Shown in pieces: positions 35,540 to 45,424 of a stretch of DNA of 64,000 bases. The stretch is from Candidatus Gastranaerophilales bacterium. Its GTDB lineage: Bacteria > Cyanobacteriota > Vampirovibrionia > Gastranaerophilales > Gastranaerophilaceae. The position numbers were made by a program, and so were the translations under genes. Within the stretch, counting starts at the first letter, position 1, and every line of letters begins with the position of its first letter. The notes beneath the pieces are model-generated. The model searched no databases. It was not told the origin of the DNA and saw only the letters and a list, made by a program, of their open reading frames with translations. The stretch spans positions 1 to 64,000 of the forward strand of contig CALUPF010000015.1 of NCBI GenBank assembly GCA_944322545.1, given 5' to 3'.

Positions 35540-38500
35540 CTATCTAGCCATATAAGCAAAATTATATTTTGTATTTGCTAATTTTACATTTGCATTTTCA
35601 ATTCTGCCTTTAAATGAAGGAAAATCTTTGCCTTTGAAATCTTTTTCTCTAACAAGGATTATACCTTGACGACCCAAATTGATATCACCTTTACGATTTC
35701 CTTTTTCGTCAACATATTCAATTCTAGCGCCGTCTTTAACCATGAAATGCTGAGTTTTATCTAAAGCATTTACAAAAACAGTACCACTAGGCAATCCCAT
35801 AGGAAGACCACCAAGTTTTATGCTGTCAATATAAGAATTATCCTCACCATACTGTTCAGGTTGAGAACCGAAACAGCTGTTATGAAGAACAACAATTGCA
35901 TCTGTTTTATCATTGTATCTATATAACGCAATAGCTTCAGCTTTATTATTCAATACCTGAGGATAAAGTTCGATAGTTGCACCATTAACCAAAGCTGATG
36001 CAGCTGAATCATTTCTTACATTTCTTATTTTTGAAATTTCGTCATAATAATCTTTTATAAATTTATAGTTTGGATCATTTAGCCAATCCCATCTTAAAGC
36101 ATTTCTATTTTCTTGTTTTTCGTTTTTACAAGCAGTTTCCCATCCTGTCATACCCAATTCATCACCTGCATAAGTAGTAGGATTTCCAGGCAAGCCGACT
36201 TGTGCAAATGTAATAGCAACATTTTTAGCTAAAGCGCTTGAAACAATATTTTTATAAACTTCTGCTTCTAATTTTTCTATTTTGTTTTTATGACTATCAA
36301 CAAAAGACTTAAATTCTGGACTCATTTCTTTAGCTGAATTAATTACAGAATCTAATGTAAATTCAAAAGGTCTCACACCATAATTTTCATTATCATAATC
36401 TTTGAATTTACCATCTTTCATATATGAACCTTCTGACAACAAATCAAAAGCTTTCCAAAATGCATCTTTTAAATCATCAGATAAAGAATTAAACTCAGCA
36501 GATCCATTGATTGCATTTCCTAAAATTCGTTTTGTTTCTACAACTTTATCTTTATTAAAAGATCCAACATCCATTGATAATAAATGAGTAATTCTTGGTT
36601 TATCTTGGTTTCCAACAAATCTATGAGCGAAATTTACGTGTTCTGCAAAACCTGAATTTTTATAGCTGCTAAATTTATCAGAAACTGTTTGATAAATATT
36701 TCCTTTATTTTCACCGTCAGCATTTTGACCGTAAATAGCAGGCAATGCACCATAAAACCACTCATAATCTGACAATGTAGTAAAACCTGATTTTTGTAAG
36801 AACTGAGATTTTGGTATTACATCATCATTGATATCTGTTAATTCACCAATTGTGTAAGAACTTGGATTATAATCTCTTACTGCTGAATTATATTTATTCC
36901 AAAATTTTGTTGCAAAATCCATATTTTGTTTTTTAGTTATAAATCCAGCTTCTTCTGAATCCCAATCAGCAACGTCTTTAGCTGCATCAATTCTCCAATC
37001 CAAACCAGATTCTGTTTTTTCAACTATTAATTTAGCTACATTTACAACATCTGAGTCGACATTTGCTACTCTATGAGCTAAAGAATCAACAAAAGACTTT
37101 TTAGTTTTAACGTCAATATTATTTAAGCCAACTTGTAGTTTGTTTATCAAAGACTTAGCTGCATCCTCAGGAGATACTTCATATTGAAGACCTAATGAAC
37201 AAGTATTTACTTTATTTAAATCTTTAACATCGTATTCTAACATTGTATCATTAGATTTAGGTTTAACATTTGGAGCTAATGCAGATACAACAAGGAATTT
37301 AGCAATATCAGGAGCAACTAAAGAATATACCTCACGTCCTTGTTGATTCAATTTACCGTCATTAGTAAAATATTTAACGCCTGTTTTATCTTGCAAATCT
37401 GACATAATAGACTTAGCTTGTGTAGTCATATCATTTGCATAAAGATCATCCATTTCTTTATACAACACTTTATATCTATCAGGCATTTGATTATAATATT
37501 TATCACCCATTTTGAACATGTCAAATCTTGACATACCAACAGTATCATCAGTTACAGCAAGATTTTTAATGTAAGGATAAGCAAAAATAGTGCTCAAATC
37601 TGGTGAAAATTCGATAGCATCTAATGGATAAGACATCAAACCATCAGTTAAAGATTCAGGAAGTTTTTTGGTCTTTAAAGAATAATCTCTATCTCCCATA
37701 AAATTAGTACTTAAAATATTTTTAAGAGGAGATCCTTTAGAACCTTCACTAGCCATAACAGCAGAGACTTGAGGTGCCAATTTACCTTCTTCTATCAATT
37801 GTTTAATTGCTTTTTCGAAGGATTGTTGAGATTTTTCATCACCCAATTTTTCAGCAAGTTCATGAGCCGTATATTCAGTAAGCTTTCTTGAAACTTCGCT
37901 AGTCCAGAATTTACCAACTTGTATTGTATCATCTTGAACTTGGTACTGAGCTGCTTTAATAAGTTGCTTTTCTTCTTTAGAAAGATTCATACCGTCTAAT
38001 ACAGACTCAAAAACAACAAATCTTTTTTTAGCAATATCACTGTTACCAACCCACAAGGAAACACCACCATCTTTGTTTGATGTTTCAATTTTGAAGTTTG
38101 GCCATTCTTTCAAAGTATTTTTAAACTCAATATCTGGGTTATGATTTTTAAGTTTTAAATATTTTTCATAATTATCTTTTACATTTTTAGGCTCAACTCT
38201 TCTATTGTATGCTTGAACAGAATCCTTATAATTAGCAATTTCTAAATTATCACCGCTATCTTTATTAGCATACACATTAAATCTTTCATCTCCATTCATC
38301 TGAGATTCAGAAGCCAGCCTATCGTCAAAGACTTGGATATAAGTTGGTTTTCTAGTTGTATAGTTTGGATTTTTAATAATTTTATCTTCTTTATATGTAC
38401 CATCTTCAGCTTTTTTAAACACAATTTTGTAAGGTGCATTCATCAACTGAATATGAGTATGTTTTTCTACCTCATCATTTTTAGAAAGAATACCAAATTT

Positions 38501-39340
38501 AAAAGGTTCATTACCAATATCTTTTGTCTCAAACATATGAATAAATGGACTATCTTGCCCATAATTTATCATATCTTCAATATGTATACCTTCTAACCCC
38601 TCATTAACAAAAGCTCCATCAGCAGTCCAACTCATATTATGTTTATACAAGTTGACCATCAAATTGTTAAAATCAGCCAAGGAACCCAAATTATTAGTAA
38701 TTTGATAAGGGTTAGTTGTCCAATAACCATGACTTGATTTGTTATCCTGTCCAAAAATTGGAGTACCAAGAATATTTCTGATTCCTGCTTTAGCTAAATC
38801 ATCAATTTTCTCATTTACTGAGTTTAAAGTACCGCCTAAAAGGTTAAAATGATTTCTTTTTGTTTTCTTAGCAAAATCAGTAATATTAAATGAATCAATT
38901 AATATATGCTCCATCTGGCGTGGTCGTGTAGGGTTTGCTCTATTTATCGGAGTGGCAATATTAAAGCCATCACCTCTAACAGAATTGTCAGTCAATTCAG
39001 TTTTTCCGCCAACTAAAAATTTGTAACCTAAAGCTTGATCTTTTTCTAAATTTATTAAAGAGACAGGAATCTCAATAGAATTAAACCCTTCTAATTTTTC
39101 TCCCCATTCAAAAGGTGCTTGAGAAATCTTGTAATCACCATTTTTATCAGGTGTCATAATAGCAAGAACTAAAGTCGTTCCTTTAGGCGCATTTGGCAAA
39201 TTAAATTTATAAACATCTTCACCGTGTGAATCCTGAGTCAAGACATGTCCCGAAAAAGAAGGTTCTTTTTTAGACTGCTTTTGTTTAATAGGATCTGAAA
39301 CGCTGTAATTATTTTTTAAATTCAAGCCATTAATTTTCAC
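35540..39340 (-). CDS. Giant GH13 alpha-amylase-family protein with S-F-x-G motifs at both ends
   Basis: The start is set at GTG 39340, with GAGG 8 bases upstream, giving 1266 aa starting M-K-I-N-G-L-N-L. P-S-F-S-G lies at residues 27-31 and P-S-F-K-G near the C terminus (about 1245). The N-terminal region is beta-rich. GH13 regions are visible: region I (D-G-A-F-V-N-E), region II G-L-D-W-R-I-D-A-A-K with nucleophile D785, region III I-G-E-L-T-D with acid/base E833, region IV F-V-G-N-Q-D-K-P-R with D913 (the usual His is Gln), and late Y-A-G-D-E-L-G-M. A long insertion separates region I from II. It has no signal peptide, so it probably works on internal glycogen or oligosaccharide. Specificity is unknown. 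Confidence 0.85.
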   Translation of the reverse strand: MKINGLNLKNNYSVSDPIKQKQSKKEPSFSGHVLTQDSHGEDVYKFNLPNAPKGTTLVLAIMTPDKNGDYKISQAPFEWGEKLEGFNSIEIPVSLINLEKDQALGYKFLVGGKTELTDNSVRGDGFNIATPINRANPTRPRQMEHILIDSFNITDFAKKTKRNHFNLLGGTLNSVNEKIDDLAKAGIRNILGTPIFGQDNKSSHGYWTTNPYQITNNLGSLADFNNLMVNLYKHNMSWTADGAFVNEGLEGIHIEDMINYGQDSPFIHMFETKDIGNEPFKFGILSKNDEVEKHTHIQLMNAPYKIVFKKAEDGTYKEDKIIKNPNYTTRKPTYIQVFDDRLASESQMNGDERFNVYANKDSGDNLEIANYKDSVQAYNRRVEPKNVKDNYEKYLKLKNHNPDIEFKNTLKEWPNFKIETSNKDGGVSLWVGNSDIAKKRFVVFESVLDGMNLSKEEKQLIKAAQYQVQDDTIQVGKFWTSEVSRKLTEYTAHELAEKLGDEKSQQSFEKAIKQLIEEGKLAPQVSAVMASEGSKGSPLKNILSTNFMGDRDYSLKTKKLPESLTDGLMSYPLDAIEFSPDLSTIFAYPYIKNLAVTDDTVGMSRFDMFKMGDKYYNQMPDRYKVLYKEMDDLYANDMTTQAKSIMSDLQDKTGVKYFTNDGKLNQQGREVYSLVAPDIAKFLVVSALAPNVKPKSNDTMLEYDVKDLNKVNTCSLGLQYEVSPEDAAKSLINKLQVGLNNIDVKTKKSFVDSLAHRVANVDSDVVNVAKLIVEKTESGLDWRIDAAKDVADWDSEEAGFITKKQNMDFATKFWNKYNSAVRDYNPSSYTIGELTDINDDVIPKSQFLQKSGFTTLSDYEWFYGALPAIYGQNADGENKGNIYQTVSDKFSSYKNSGFAEHVNFAHRFVGNQDKPRITHLLSMDVGSFNKDKVVETKRILGNAINGSAEFNSLSDDLKDAFWKAFDLLSEGSYMKDGKFKDYDNENYGVRPFEFTLDSVINSAKEMSPEFKSFVDSHKNKIEKLEAEVYKNIVSSALAKNVAITFAQVGLPGNPTTYAGDELGMTGWETACKNEKQENRNALRWDWLNDPNYKFIKDYYDEISKIRNVRNDSAASALVNGATIELYPQVLNNKAEAIALYRYNDKTDAIVVLHNSCFGSQPEQYGEDNSYIDSIKLGGLPMGLPSGTVFVNALDKTQHFMVKDGARIEYVDEKGNRKGDINLGRQGIILVREKDFKGKDFPSFKGRIENANVKLANTKYNFAYMAR

Positions 39341-39460
39341 AATACAAACCTCATAACACACTGACTACTGATATTAAGACAAAACAGAAAAAAATTTGCT
39401 AATCATGCTCTATTTTTATTAACATTGTTACAATAACTTAAAATATATGATGCAGTTAAA

Positions 39461-40414
39461 TTAGAATAGTCCCTTTCTGGCTAATATTATTGCAATTATT
39501 CCAGCTAGAACCAAAGAAAACAAAAGAATACCTAAAAATGCAAAATGAGCATGTGCCATCGGCACATTAACATTCATCCCCCAAAAACTAGCAACCATTG
39601 TAGGAATAGCAAGAATAATTGTAACTGAAGTTAAAAACTTCATCACTATGTTTAAATTGTTTGAAATAATAGAGGCAAATGCATCCATCATACTTTCTAA
39701 AATATTTCTATGCATTTCTACCATTTCTACAGCCTGTTTATTTTCAATAATTACGTCTTCCATTAAGTCTTCAACTTCTTCATTGTATTCCATGAAATTA
39801 TTGAAGGAAGACAATTTTTTAAATCTGCTCAATTTTTCAAGAACTCTACCGTTATCCTTTAAAGCAGTTGTAAAATAAACCAAAGACTTCTGAACTTCTA
39901 AAAGTTGGAATAAAGCTTTGTTTTTCATGGTCTTTCTAAGATCTATTTCAATTTTTTCTGTATGACGGTTAATATGCTCTAAATATCTCAAATAAAACTT
40001 TGTTGCTCTAAACAGAATCTGAAACAAGAATCTTGTTCTATCTGCCGTATTAAATAACTTAGCTGTATCTTGGTTAAAAAATGAAATGATTCTGTTTTCT
40101 TTTAAAGATACAGTTACAACATTGTCAGGAGTCATAATAACACCTAACGGCAATGTATCAAAACTGTTTTCATCTTCCATCATTGGGATATTAGTGATTA
40201 TAAGCAATTTATCATCATCTAACTCAATACGAGATCTTTCTTCTGAGTCTAATGAATCTCGCAAAAAATCAGCATCTATATTCAATGCTGCTGCAACATC
40301 TTTTATTTCATCGGCGGTAGGTTTTATAAGATTAAACCAAGATCCTTTTTCAAATTCTTCTATACTAAGTTCTTTTAAGGTTCTGTCTTCCTGTGTTTTG
40401 AAAATCTGAAGCAT
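39461..40414 (-). CDS. corA: CorA-family magnesium/divalent cation transporter
   Basis: About 317 aa. A large cytoplasmic N-terminal domain with long helices is followed by two membrane segments near the end, with the signature G-M-N between them (W-G-M-N-V-N-V-P), the CorA ion-selectivity motif. The first membrane segment (VTIILAIPTMVASFWGMN) and the second (FAFLGILLFSLVLAGIIAI) are clear. The start is set at the ATG 40414 (GGCGGG about 5 bases upstream) and not at TTG 40426, which lacks a site. Monocistronic. Confidence 0.93.
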   Translation of the reverse strand: MLQIFKTQEDRTLKELSIEEFEKGSWFNLIKPTADEIKDVAAALNIDADFLRDSLDSEERSRIELDDDKLLIITNIPMMEDENSFDTLPLGVIMTPDNVVTVSLKENRIISFFNQDTAKLFNTADRTRFLFQILFRATKFYLRYLEHINRHTEKIEIDLRKTMKNKALFQLLEVQKSLVYFTTALKDNGRVLEKLSRFKKLSSFNNFMEYNEEVEDLMEDVIIENKQAVEMVEMHRNILESMMDAFASIISNNLNIVMKFLTSVTIILAIPTMVASFWGMNVNVPMAHAHFAFLGILLFSLVLAGIIAIILARKGLF

Positions 40415-40472
40415 ACTACCCGCCAATCGCTATTATGTATTAACAAAATTATTATACAACAACCACAAAAAA

Positions 40473-41726
40473 TTATATATCATTTGATTTGAGATAATTG
40501 TTCATTTTCTCATAATCAAATTCATTTTCCCATTTTGCAATGAAAATAGTAGCAATACAGTTACCAACTAAATTAACTGTTGTTCTTCCCATATCTAAAA
40601 CTTGGTCAATACCAAGTAAAATAGCAACACCAATCAGTGGATACCCGAGGCTAGATAAAGTTCCAGCTAAAACAACCAAAGACGCTCTTGGCACTCCAGC
40701 AACACCCTTGCTTGTGAACATTAAAGCAAACATAATAATTAATTGATGTTTCAATGATAGATCAATACCCACCAATTGAGTAGCAAAAAGAACAGCCATA
40801 GACAAGTATAAAGTACTACCATCTAAATTAAATGTATAACCTGTTGGCATAACAAAACCAACTATATTTTTAGGAACACCAAATTTTTCCATTTGTTCCA
40901 TTGCTCTAGGTAAAGCAGCTTCAGAGCTGGCTGTTGAAAAAGCTAATAAAGCAGGATCTTTCAATGTTTTAATTAGACCTTTGAATGGGATTTTCACGAC
41001 ATAACAAACAACTAAAATTATAAAAATTAAAAATACAATTAAAGCAAAATACAAAGAAAAAACTATTTTTACGTAATTTTTAAGAATACCAATACCGCTA
41101 CTACCAATTGTACTGGCAATTGCAGAAAAAACACCAACTGGAGCAAACCACATAACGTATTCAGTAAACTTAAACATAACCTCTGATAAAGAGTTTAAAA
41201 AGTCCATGATAGGTTTAGCTTTTTGCCCAACAGCACAAATTGCTAAAGCAAAGAAAAGGCTGAAAACAACTATTTGCAGCAAATTACCATCAGCCATTGA
41301 CTTCACAACGCTTGAAGGAAATATATCCATAACAATCTGCATCAAAGAAGCATGTGTACCAGTTTGGCTCATTGCATTTACAGCATCAAGACTAGCTGTC
41401 GAAACATTCACAACATTACTTAAACCTGCACCTGGTTGTGTAAAATGACCAATTCCTAAACCGATTATCAAAGCTGCAACTGTTACAACTTCAAAATAAA
41501 TAATTGTTTTAAAGCCAATTTTACCTAAGCTTTTAATATCACCATGACCAGCTATTCCAATAACTAAAGTTGCGAATAATAAAGGAGCTATAATCATTTT
41601 AACCATATTTAAAAACATCATAGCTAAAGGAGCTAGTTTCACCGCAAAATAAGGAAATGCAATACCTGTACATATCCCTAGAATCAATGAAATCAGTATA
41701 AATTTGGTTAATTTAATATTTTGCAA
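40473..41726 (-). CDS. Dicarboxylate/amino acid:cation symporter (DAACS family)
   Basis: A 417-aa polytopic protein of the GltP/DctA family. The hairpin region with S-T-A-S-S-E-A-A-L-P-R and the signature M-P-T-G-Y-T-F-N-L-D-G-S-T-L-Y are present. These take up glutamate, aspartate or C4-dicarboxylates with H+ or Na+. The start codon is TTG (41726): AAGGA lies about 7 bases upstream and no ATG is near. Monocistronic; the substrate cannot be decided. Confidence 0.93.
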   Translation of the reverse strand: MQNIKLTKFILISLILGICTGIAFPYFAVKLAPLAMMFLNMVKMIIAPLLFATLVIGIAGHGDIKSLGKIGFKTIIYFEVVTVAALIIGLGIGHFTQPGAGLSNVVNVSTASLDAVNAMSQTGTHASLMQIVMDIFPSSVVKSMADGNLLQIVVFSLFFALAICAVGQKAKPIMDFLNSLSEVMFKFTEYVMWFAPVGVFSAIASTIGSSGIGILKNYVKIVFSLYFALIVFLIFIILVVCYVVKIPFKGLIKTLKDPALLAFSTASSEAALPRAMEQMEKFGVPKNIVGFVMPTGYTFNLDGSTLYLSMAVLFATQLVGIDLSLKHQLIIMFALMFTSKGVAGVPRASLVVLAGTLSSLGYPLIGVAILLGIDQVLDMGRTTVNLVGNCIATIFIAKWENEFDYEKMNNYLKSNDI

Positions 41727-41818
41727 CCGTTTTCCTTCTAAAATACTAATAATTACCCGTTTTTAGAAATAACTTTAAAATGATTTTACTATAAAAATAT
41801 GATAAACAAACAAAAATT

Positions 41819-42814
41819 TTATTTTCTAACAGACAAATCTTCTATTCTTTTAGACTCATCTAAATAATCTGTACTCATTTCTTCATATGCAGAATTAGCT
41901 TCTTTAGACAAACCTGAAGAATGTCTTATATCATCACCTAAAGACTCAATTTCTCTATTATCAATCTCTTTGATAATTTTTATTTGTTCATTACGACGTC
42001 TTTGTTGTTCAGATTTATCCATTTTCAAGAAAGAATTTTGATAATGATCTAAGTGTTTATATTGATTTCTTTGAACAACAATTTCAACACGTCTGTTTTT
42101 AGCAAAATCGCTAATCCCCTTACCATTTGCAGCAGGACGAGTATCTGCGTATCCTACAACTGACAATAAATCTGGTAGAATTTTGAATTTATCTATAAAA
42201 TATTTAACAATTGAAGCTGAACGAGCAGATGATAGCTCCCAGTTTGAAGGGTATATTGTACTGTTTATTGGTGCACTATCGGTATGACCTTCAACTCTAA
42301 TTGAATGCATTGCAAATTTTTCAACAATCAGCTTACCAATTGTTTCTAACTTTTTCATCGCATCTTCACTTAACTGAGCAGAACCAGACTTAAAAAGAAT
42401 ATTATTATCATTTAAAATGATAACAAGACCTCTTTCATCTATTGATGCATTAATTCCAGACAATTCACCAGATTTAACCATATCATCTAGTTCTTTTTTG
42501 ATCTGTTCGTAAGATTCCTGTTCATATCTAGGGCTAATATATTCCATCATTAAAGTATCAATCATCGAATTAGCAGAACTTTCATCTAACAATGAATTTC
42601 CAGCATTCATTACGCCACTGCCACCATCCCAAAATGATTGCATACTAAAAGCTTTTTTCAAAGACTCCTCTACTTTTTTGAATTCATTGACATTAATTTG
42701 TGATAAAGCGTACAAAACAACAAAAGTAGCGAATAGCAGAGTCATAAAGTCAGCATATGACACCAACCATCTTTCTAAATTTTCATGTTCTTCTGGTTTC
42801 TTTTTTTTTGCCAT
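41819..42814 (-). CDS. motB: MotB-type stator protein (OmpA domain)
   Basis: A 331-aa protein with one N-terminal membrane helix (V-S-Y-A-D-F-M-T-L-L-F, with the proton-binding Asp 22) and a C-terminal OmpA/MotB peptidoglycan-binding domain (V-E-G-H-T-D-S-A-P, then W-E-L-S-S-A-R). It forms the stator with MotA: ions cross the pair and torque the flagellar rotor. It directly follows motA. No other flagellar gene is in the window. Confidence 0.93.
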   Translation of the reverse strand: MAKKKKPEEHENLERWLVSYADFMTLLFATFVVLYALSQINVNEFKKVEESLKKAFSMQSFWDGGSGVMNAGNSLLDESSANSMIDTLMMEYISPRYEQESYEQIKKELDDMVKSGELSGINASIDERGLVIILNDNNILFKSGSAQLSEDAMKKLETIGKLIVEKFAMHSIRVEGHTDSAPINSTIYPSNWELSSARSASIVKYFIDKFKILPDLLSVVGYADTRPAANGKGISDFAKNRRVEIVVQRNQYKHLDHYQNSFLKMDKSEQQRRRNEQIKIIKEIDNREIESLGDDIRHSSGLSKEANSAYEEMSTDYLDESKRIEDLSVRK

Positions 42815-42818
42815 TTAA

Positions 42819-43583
42819 CTATGCTTCTTCCTTCATATGACTGTCAAGAATATATGCTTGTAATTTTCTTTCTATCAATGCAGGGCTTTCACCAGCTTGA
42901 ATAGCTAAAATGCCTTCTATAATCATTTCTTTTTTCAAAAATACTTTTTTATATTTAAATTTTAATTTTGTTGAAATCGGAATAAATATCAAGTTTGCAG
43001 CACCAACACCATAAACAGTAGCAACGAAAGCAACTGCAATACCAGCACCTAGCTTAGATGGATCAGACAAATTCTGCATTACCTGAATTAAACCTAAAAC
43101 TGCACCAATGATACCAATTGTTGGAGAAAAACCACCAGCTGATTCCCAAACCTTAGCACCACCATTTACTTTATCCTCTAACAAGGAAACTTGTGTTTCC
43201 ATCATTTGTCTGACCAAAGCTGGATCTGTACCATCAGCAACAGCTTCTAAACCCATTACCATAAGACTATCTGAAGCTGTTCTGGCTTCTTTTTCAAGAG
43301 AAATGGCACCCTCTCTTCTTGCCTTTGTTGCAAACTTAATCAATTCAGCTATCACTTCATCAAAAACAACTTTCTCACCAAAGAAAACATCTTTCAATAA
43401 AACAAAAGCATTTTTGAGTTCCACAACAGAAAAACTTAATATTACTGCACCACCGGTACCACCAAATACAATAAAAGCAGCGGTAATCTGCAATAACTGA
43501 CCAATATTACCACCTTCTAAAGCTTGACCGATTAAAATACATACTATCCCAAAAAATATACCTATTAATGAGGTCAAATCCAT
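42819..43583 (-). CDS. motA: MotA-type stator protein
   Basis: A 254-aa membrane protein with four hydrophobic helices (start M-D-L-T-S-L-I-G-I-F-F-G-I, then F-G-G-T-G-G-A-V, and later F-S-P-T-I-G-I-I-G-A-V-L-G-L and G-A-G-I-A-V-A-F-V-A-T-V-Y-G), typical of MotA/PomA. The S-P-T-I-G motif includes the Pro thought to gate torque generation. Only 4 bp separate it from motB. Confidence 0.93.
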   Translation of the reverse strand: MDLTSLIGIFFGIVCILIGQALEGGNIGQLLQITAAFIVFGGTGGAVILSFSVVELKNAFVLLKDVFFGEKVVFDEVIAELIKFATKARREGAISLEKEARTASDSLMVMGLEAVADGTDPALVRQMMETQVSLLEDKVNGGAKVWESAGGFSPTIGIIGAVLGLIQVMQNLSDPSKLGAGIAVAFVATVYGVGAANLIFIPISTKLKFKYKKVFLKKEMIIEGILAIQAGESPALIERKLQAYILDSHMKEEA

Positions 43584-43668
43584 CTAATCTAATCTCCAAA
43601 ATATAATAATTATTTTCTATTAAATAATATTATTGGAAAGTTGAAATCATATATTTAACTTAGATTCA

Positions 43669-44346
43669 TTAAGCTTTATTTTTTACACTAATTGTAACAG
43701 GAGGCGCCTGAAGATAAAGTGGTTTTAATTTACCCCACAAAAAAGTGTCTTTCTCAAAAGAATTAAGCTTGTTTTGAACGAGCTTATTCAAAAACAACCC
43801 TAACTCAGGTTTTTCGTCAATATAGCAATAAGAATCAAAGCCATTTTCTTCTAATATTTTTTTAGAAACAGGGTCAGTAATTACAAAAGAATCAGAAAAA
43901 GCCATTAACAACATATCTTCTTTGCTAACAAGTTTAGGTTGTTGAAGCTCTTTACCATCTGAATCATAAATTGCAGTATAAAACTGGTTTTTTCTAGCAT
44001 CTAAAACAACTATTGAGTTTTTATCTGAAGAATTTATCTTGGATAAAATTTCTAAAGAACTAACACCAACTAAAGGAATTTCTAACTGCTGAGCAAAAAC
44101 TCTTGCAACTGTTACGCACGCTCTAATACCTGTAAAACTGCCCGGACCTATATTTGTCCCTATCGCATTTATATCTTGCATCTTCAATTTGTTATTTTTT
44201 AAAACAGAAACAATTGTTGGGATCAAATAAGCAGAATGATATTTTTCATTATGATTTTCAATAATTTCAGAAGAAACAATATCTTCGTTACAGCTTAACG
44301 TTACATATGTCTTATCAAGACTTGTATCAAAAGTTAGAATATTCAC
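43669..44346 (-). CDS. tsaB: tRNA threonylcarbamoyladenosine biosynthesis protein TsaB
   Basis: A 225-aa actin-fold protein (M-N-I-L-T-F-D-T-S at the start, N-I-G-P-G-S-F-T-G-I-R in the middle) that pairs with TsaD and TsaE in making t6A37 on ANN-decoding tRNAs. It overlaps tsaE by 4 bases (ATGA), so translation is coupled. Length and motif are typical. Confidence 0.95.
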   Translation of the reverse strand: MNILTFDTSLDKTYVTLSCNEDIVSSEIIENHNEKYHSAYLIPTIVSVLKNNKLKMQDINAIGTNIGPGSFTGIRACVTVARVFAQQLEIPLVGVSSLEILSKINSSDKNSIVVLDARKNQFYTAIYDSDGKELQQPKLVSKEDMLLMAFSDSFVITDPVSKKILEENGFDSYCYIDEKPELGLFLNKLVQNKLNSFEKDTFLWGKLKPLYLQAPPVTISVKNKA

Positions 44347-44816
44347 TTTTGTATTCCTTCCAAAATTTCAATATATCTTTCACTATCAGCACAAAAACTA
44401 AATTGTCTTTTATTTTCATCAATATATTCGATGCTGATTTCGATTCTATCGAAAGGCAAATCCATATCTGAAAATTCAGCCCATTCGACAAAAGTTAAAA
44501 CTCCATCTTGAGAGTATTCAGTTAATTCATCAACAATTGTTTTAACACCCTCATTTTCCAATCTATACAAATCAAAATGATAAATTGGCAAATCACCAGA
44601 CAAATACTCATTAATAATAACAAAACTTGGACTTGTAACCTTCTCTTTAACATTAAGATGTTTTGCAACTAGCTTTGTAAAAGCTGTTTTACCTGCACCT
44701 ATATCACCGTACAGACAAACAAAAGCACCTTTTTCTTTTACTGCTTTTGCAAATTTTTCAGCAATAATATTAGTTTCATCTAGACTATTAACGGTGATTG
44801 AAAAAATCTTATTCAT
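44343..44816 (-). CDS. tsaE: tRNA threonylcarbamoyladenosine biosynthesis protein TsaE
   Basis: A 157-aa P-loop ATPase with L-Y-G-D-I-G-A-G-K-T (Walker A), then S-P-S-F-V-I-I-N-E-Y and a late W-A-E motif. It supplies ATP hydrolysis for the TsaBDE complex in t6A synthesis. First gene of the tsaE-tsaB pair. Upstream of its ATG is only A-rich sequence with no clear ribosome site. Confidence 0.95.
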   Translation of the reverse strand: MNKIFSITVNSLDETNIIAEKFAKAVKEKGAFVCLYGDIGAGKTAFTKLVAKHLNVKEKVTSPSFVIINEYLSGDLPIYHFDLYRLENEGVKTIVDELTEYSQDGVLTFVEWAEFSDMDLPFDRIEISIEYIDENKRQFSFCADSERYIEILEGIQK

Positions 44817-44877
44817 ATAAAAAGAATAACATGAATAAAATATTGAAAAAACTAAAAAGAACCTTATATAAAAATAT

Positions 44878-45393
44878 ATGAAAAAATTACTAATCTTAAT
44901 TATGTTAATAATTGTTTTTATATACCATCCTCAACCTACACAGGCAGAAGGCATGGTATTAAAAGCAGGGGTATCACTATCTGATCAAGTTCCTAAAGGA
45001 TTTTTTGGAAGTTGGAAAATAACCTCAATTATGACATACAGTAATAATCCAAAAATTTTTAACGAAAAAACAACAGACTATTGGAACCTATCTAAAGTTG
45101 ATGACGTCATTACATTAACAAATCCAATTTCAGGAGCAGAAGCTTCTGTAACAGTCGAAGACGTAAAAGGCAATCAAATAAAATTTACGCATGTCACCAA
45201 AGGTCGCAATGGAAAAATGACAGAAACTCCAACGCTGACATTAAATGGTGAAAATTTCTATGGAACTGATAAAATAGTTATAGAAAAATATAAATATGGG
45301 GAATTAATAAGTACAGATACAGTAGTTTATAAAATTACTGCTGAAAAATTGTCTGGCAATTCAGCAAAAACTATATTTATGAGTGGAAAATAA
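44878..45393 (+). CDS. Secreted hypothetical protein
   Basis: A 171-aa exported protein (signal peptide MKKLLILIMLIIVFIYHPQ, cleavage after T-Q-A). The mature part is beta-rich with V-P-K-G-F-F-G-S-W-K-I-T-S near its start and regular hydrophobic/polar alternation, suggesting a compact beta barrel or sandwich. No Cys remains in the mature form. No family is recognised. It lies 32 bp ahead of the trxB start and may share its transcript. Confidence 0.65.
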   Translation: MKKLLILIMLIIVFIYHPQPTQAEGMVLKAGVSLSDQVPKGFFGSWKITSIMTYSNNPKIFNEKTTDYWNLSKVDDVITLTNPISGAEASVTVEDVKGNQIKFTHVTKGRNGKMTETPTLTLNGENFYGTDKIVIEKYKYGELISTDTVVYKITAEKLSGNSAKTIFMSGK

Positions 45394-45424
45394 AATAATA
45401 TCAGAATTAAAGAGAGAATTTACA

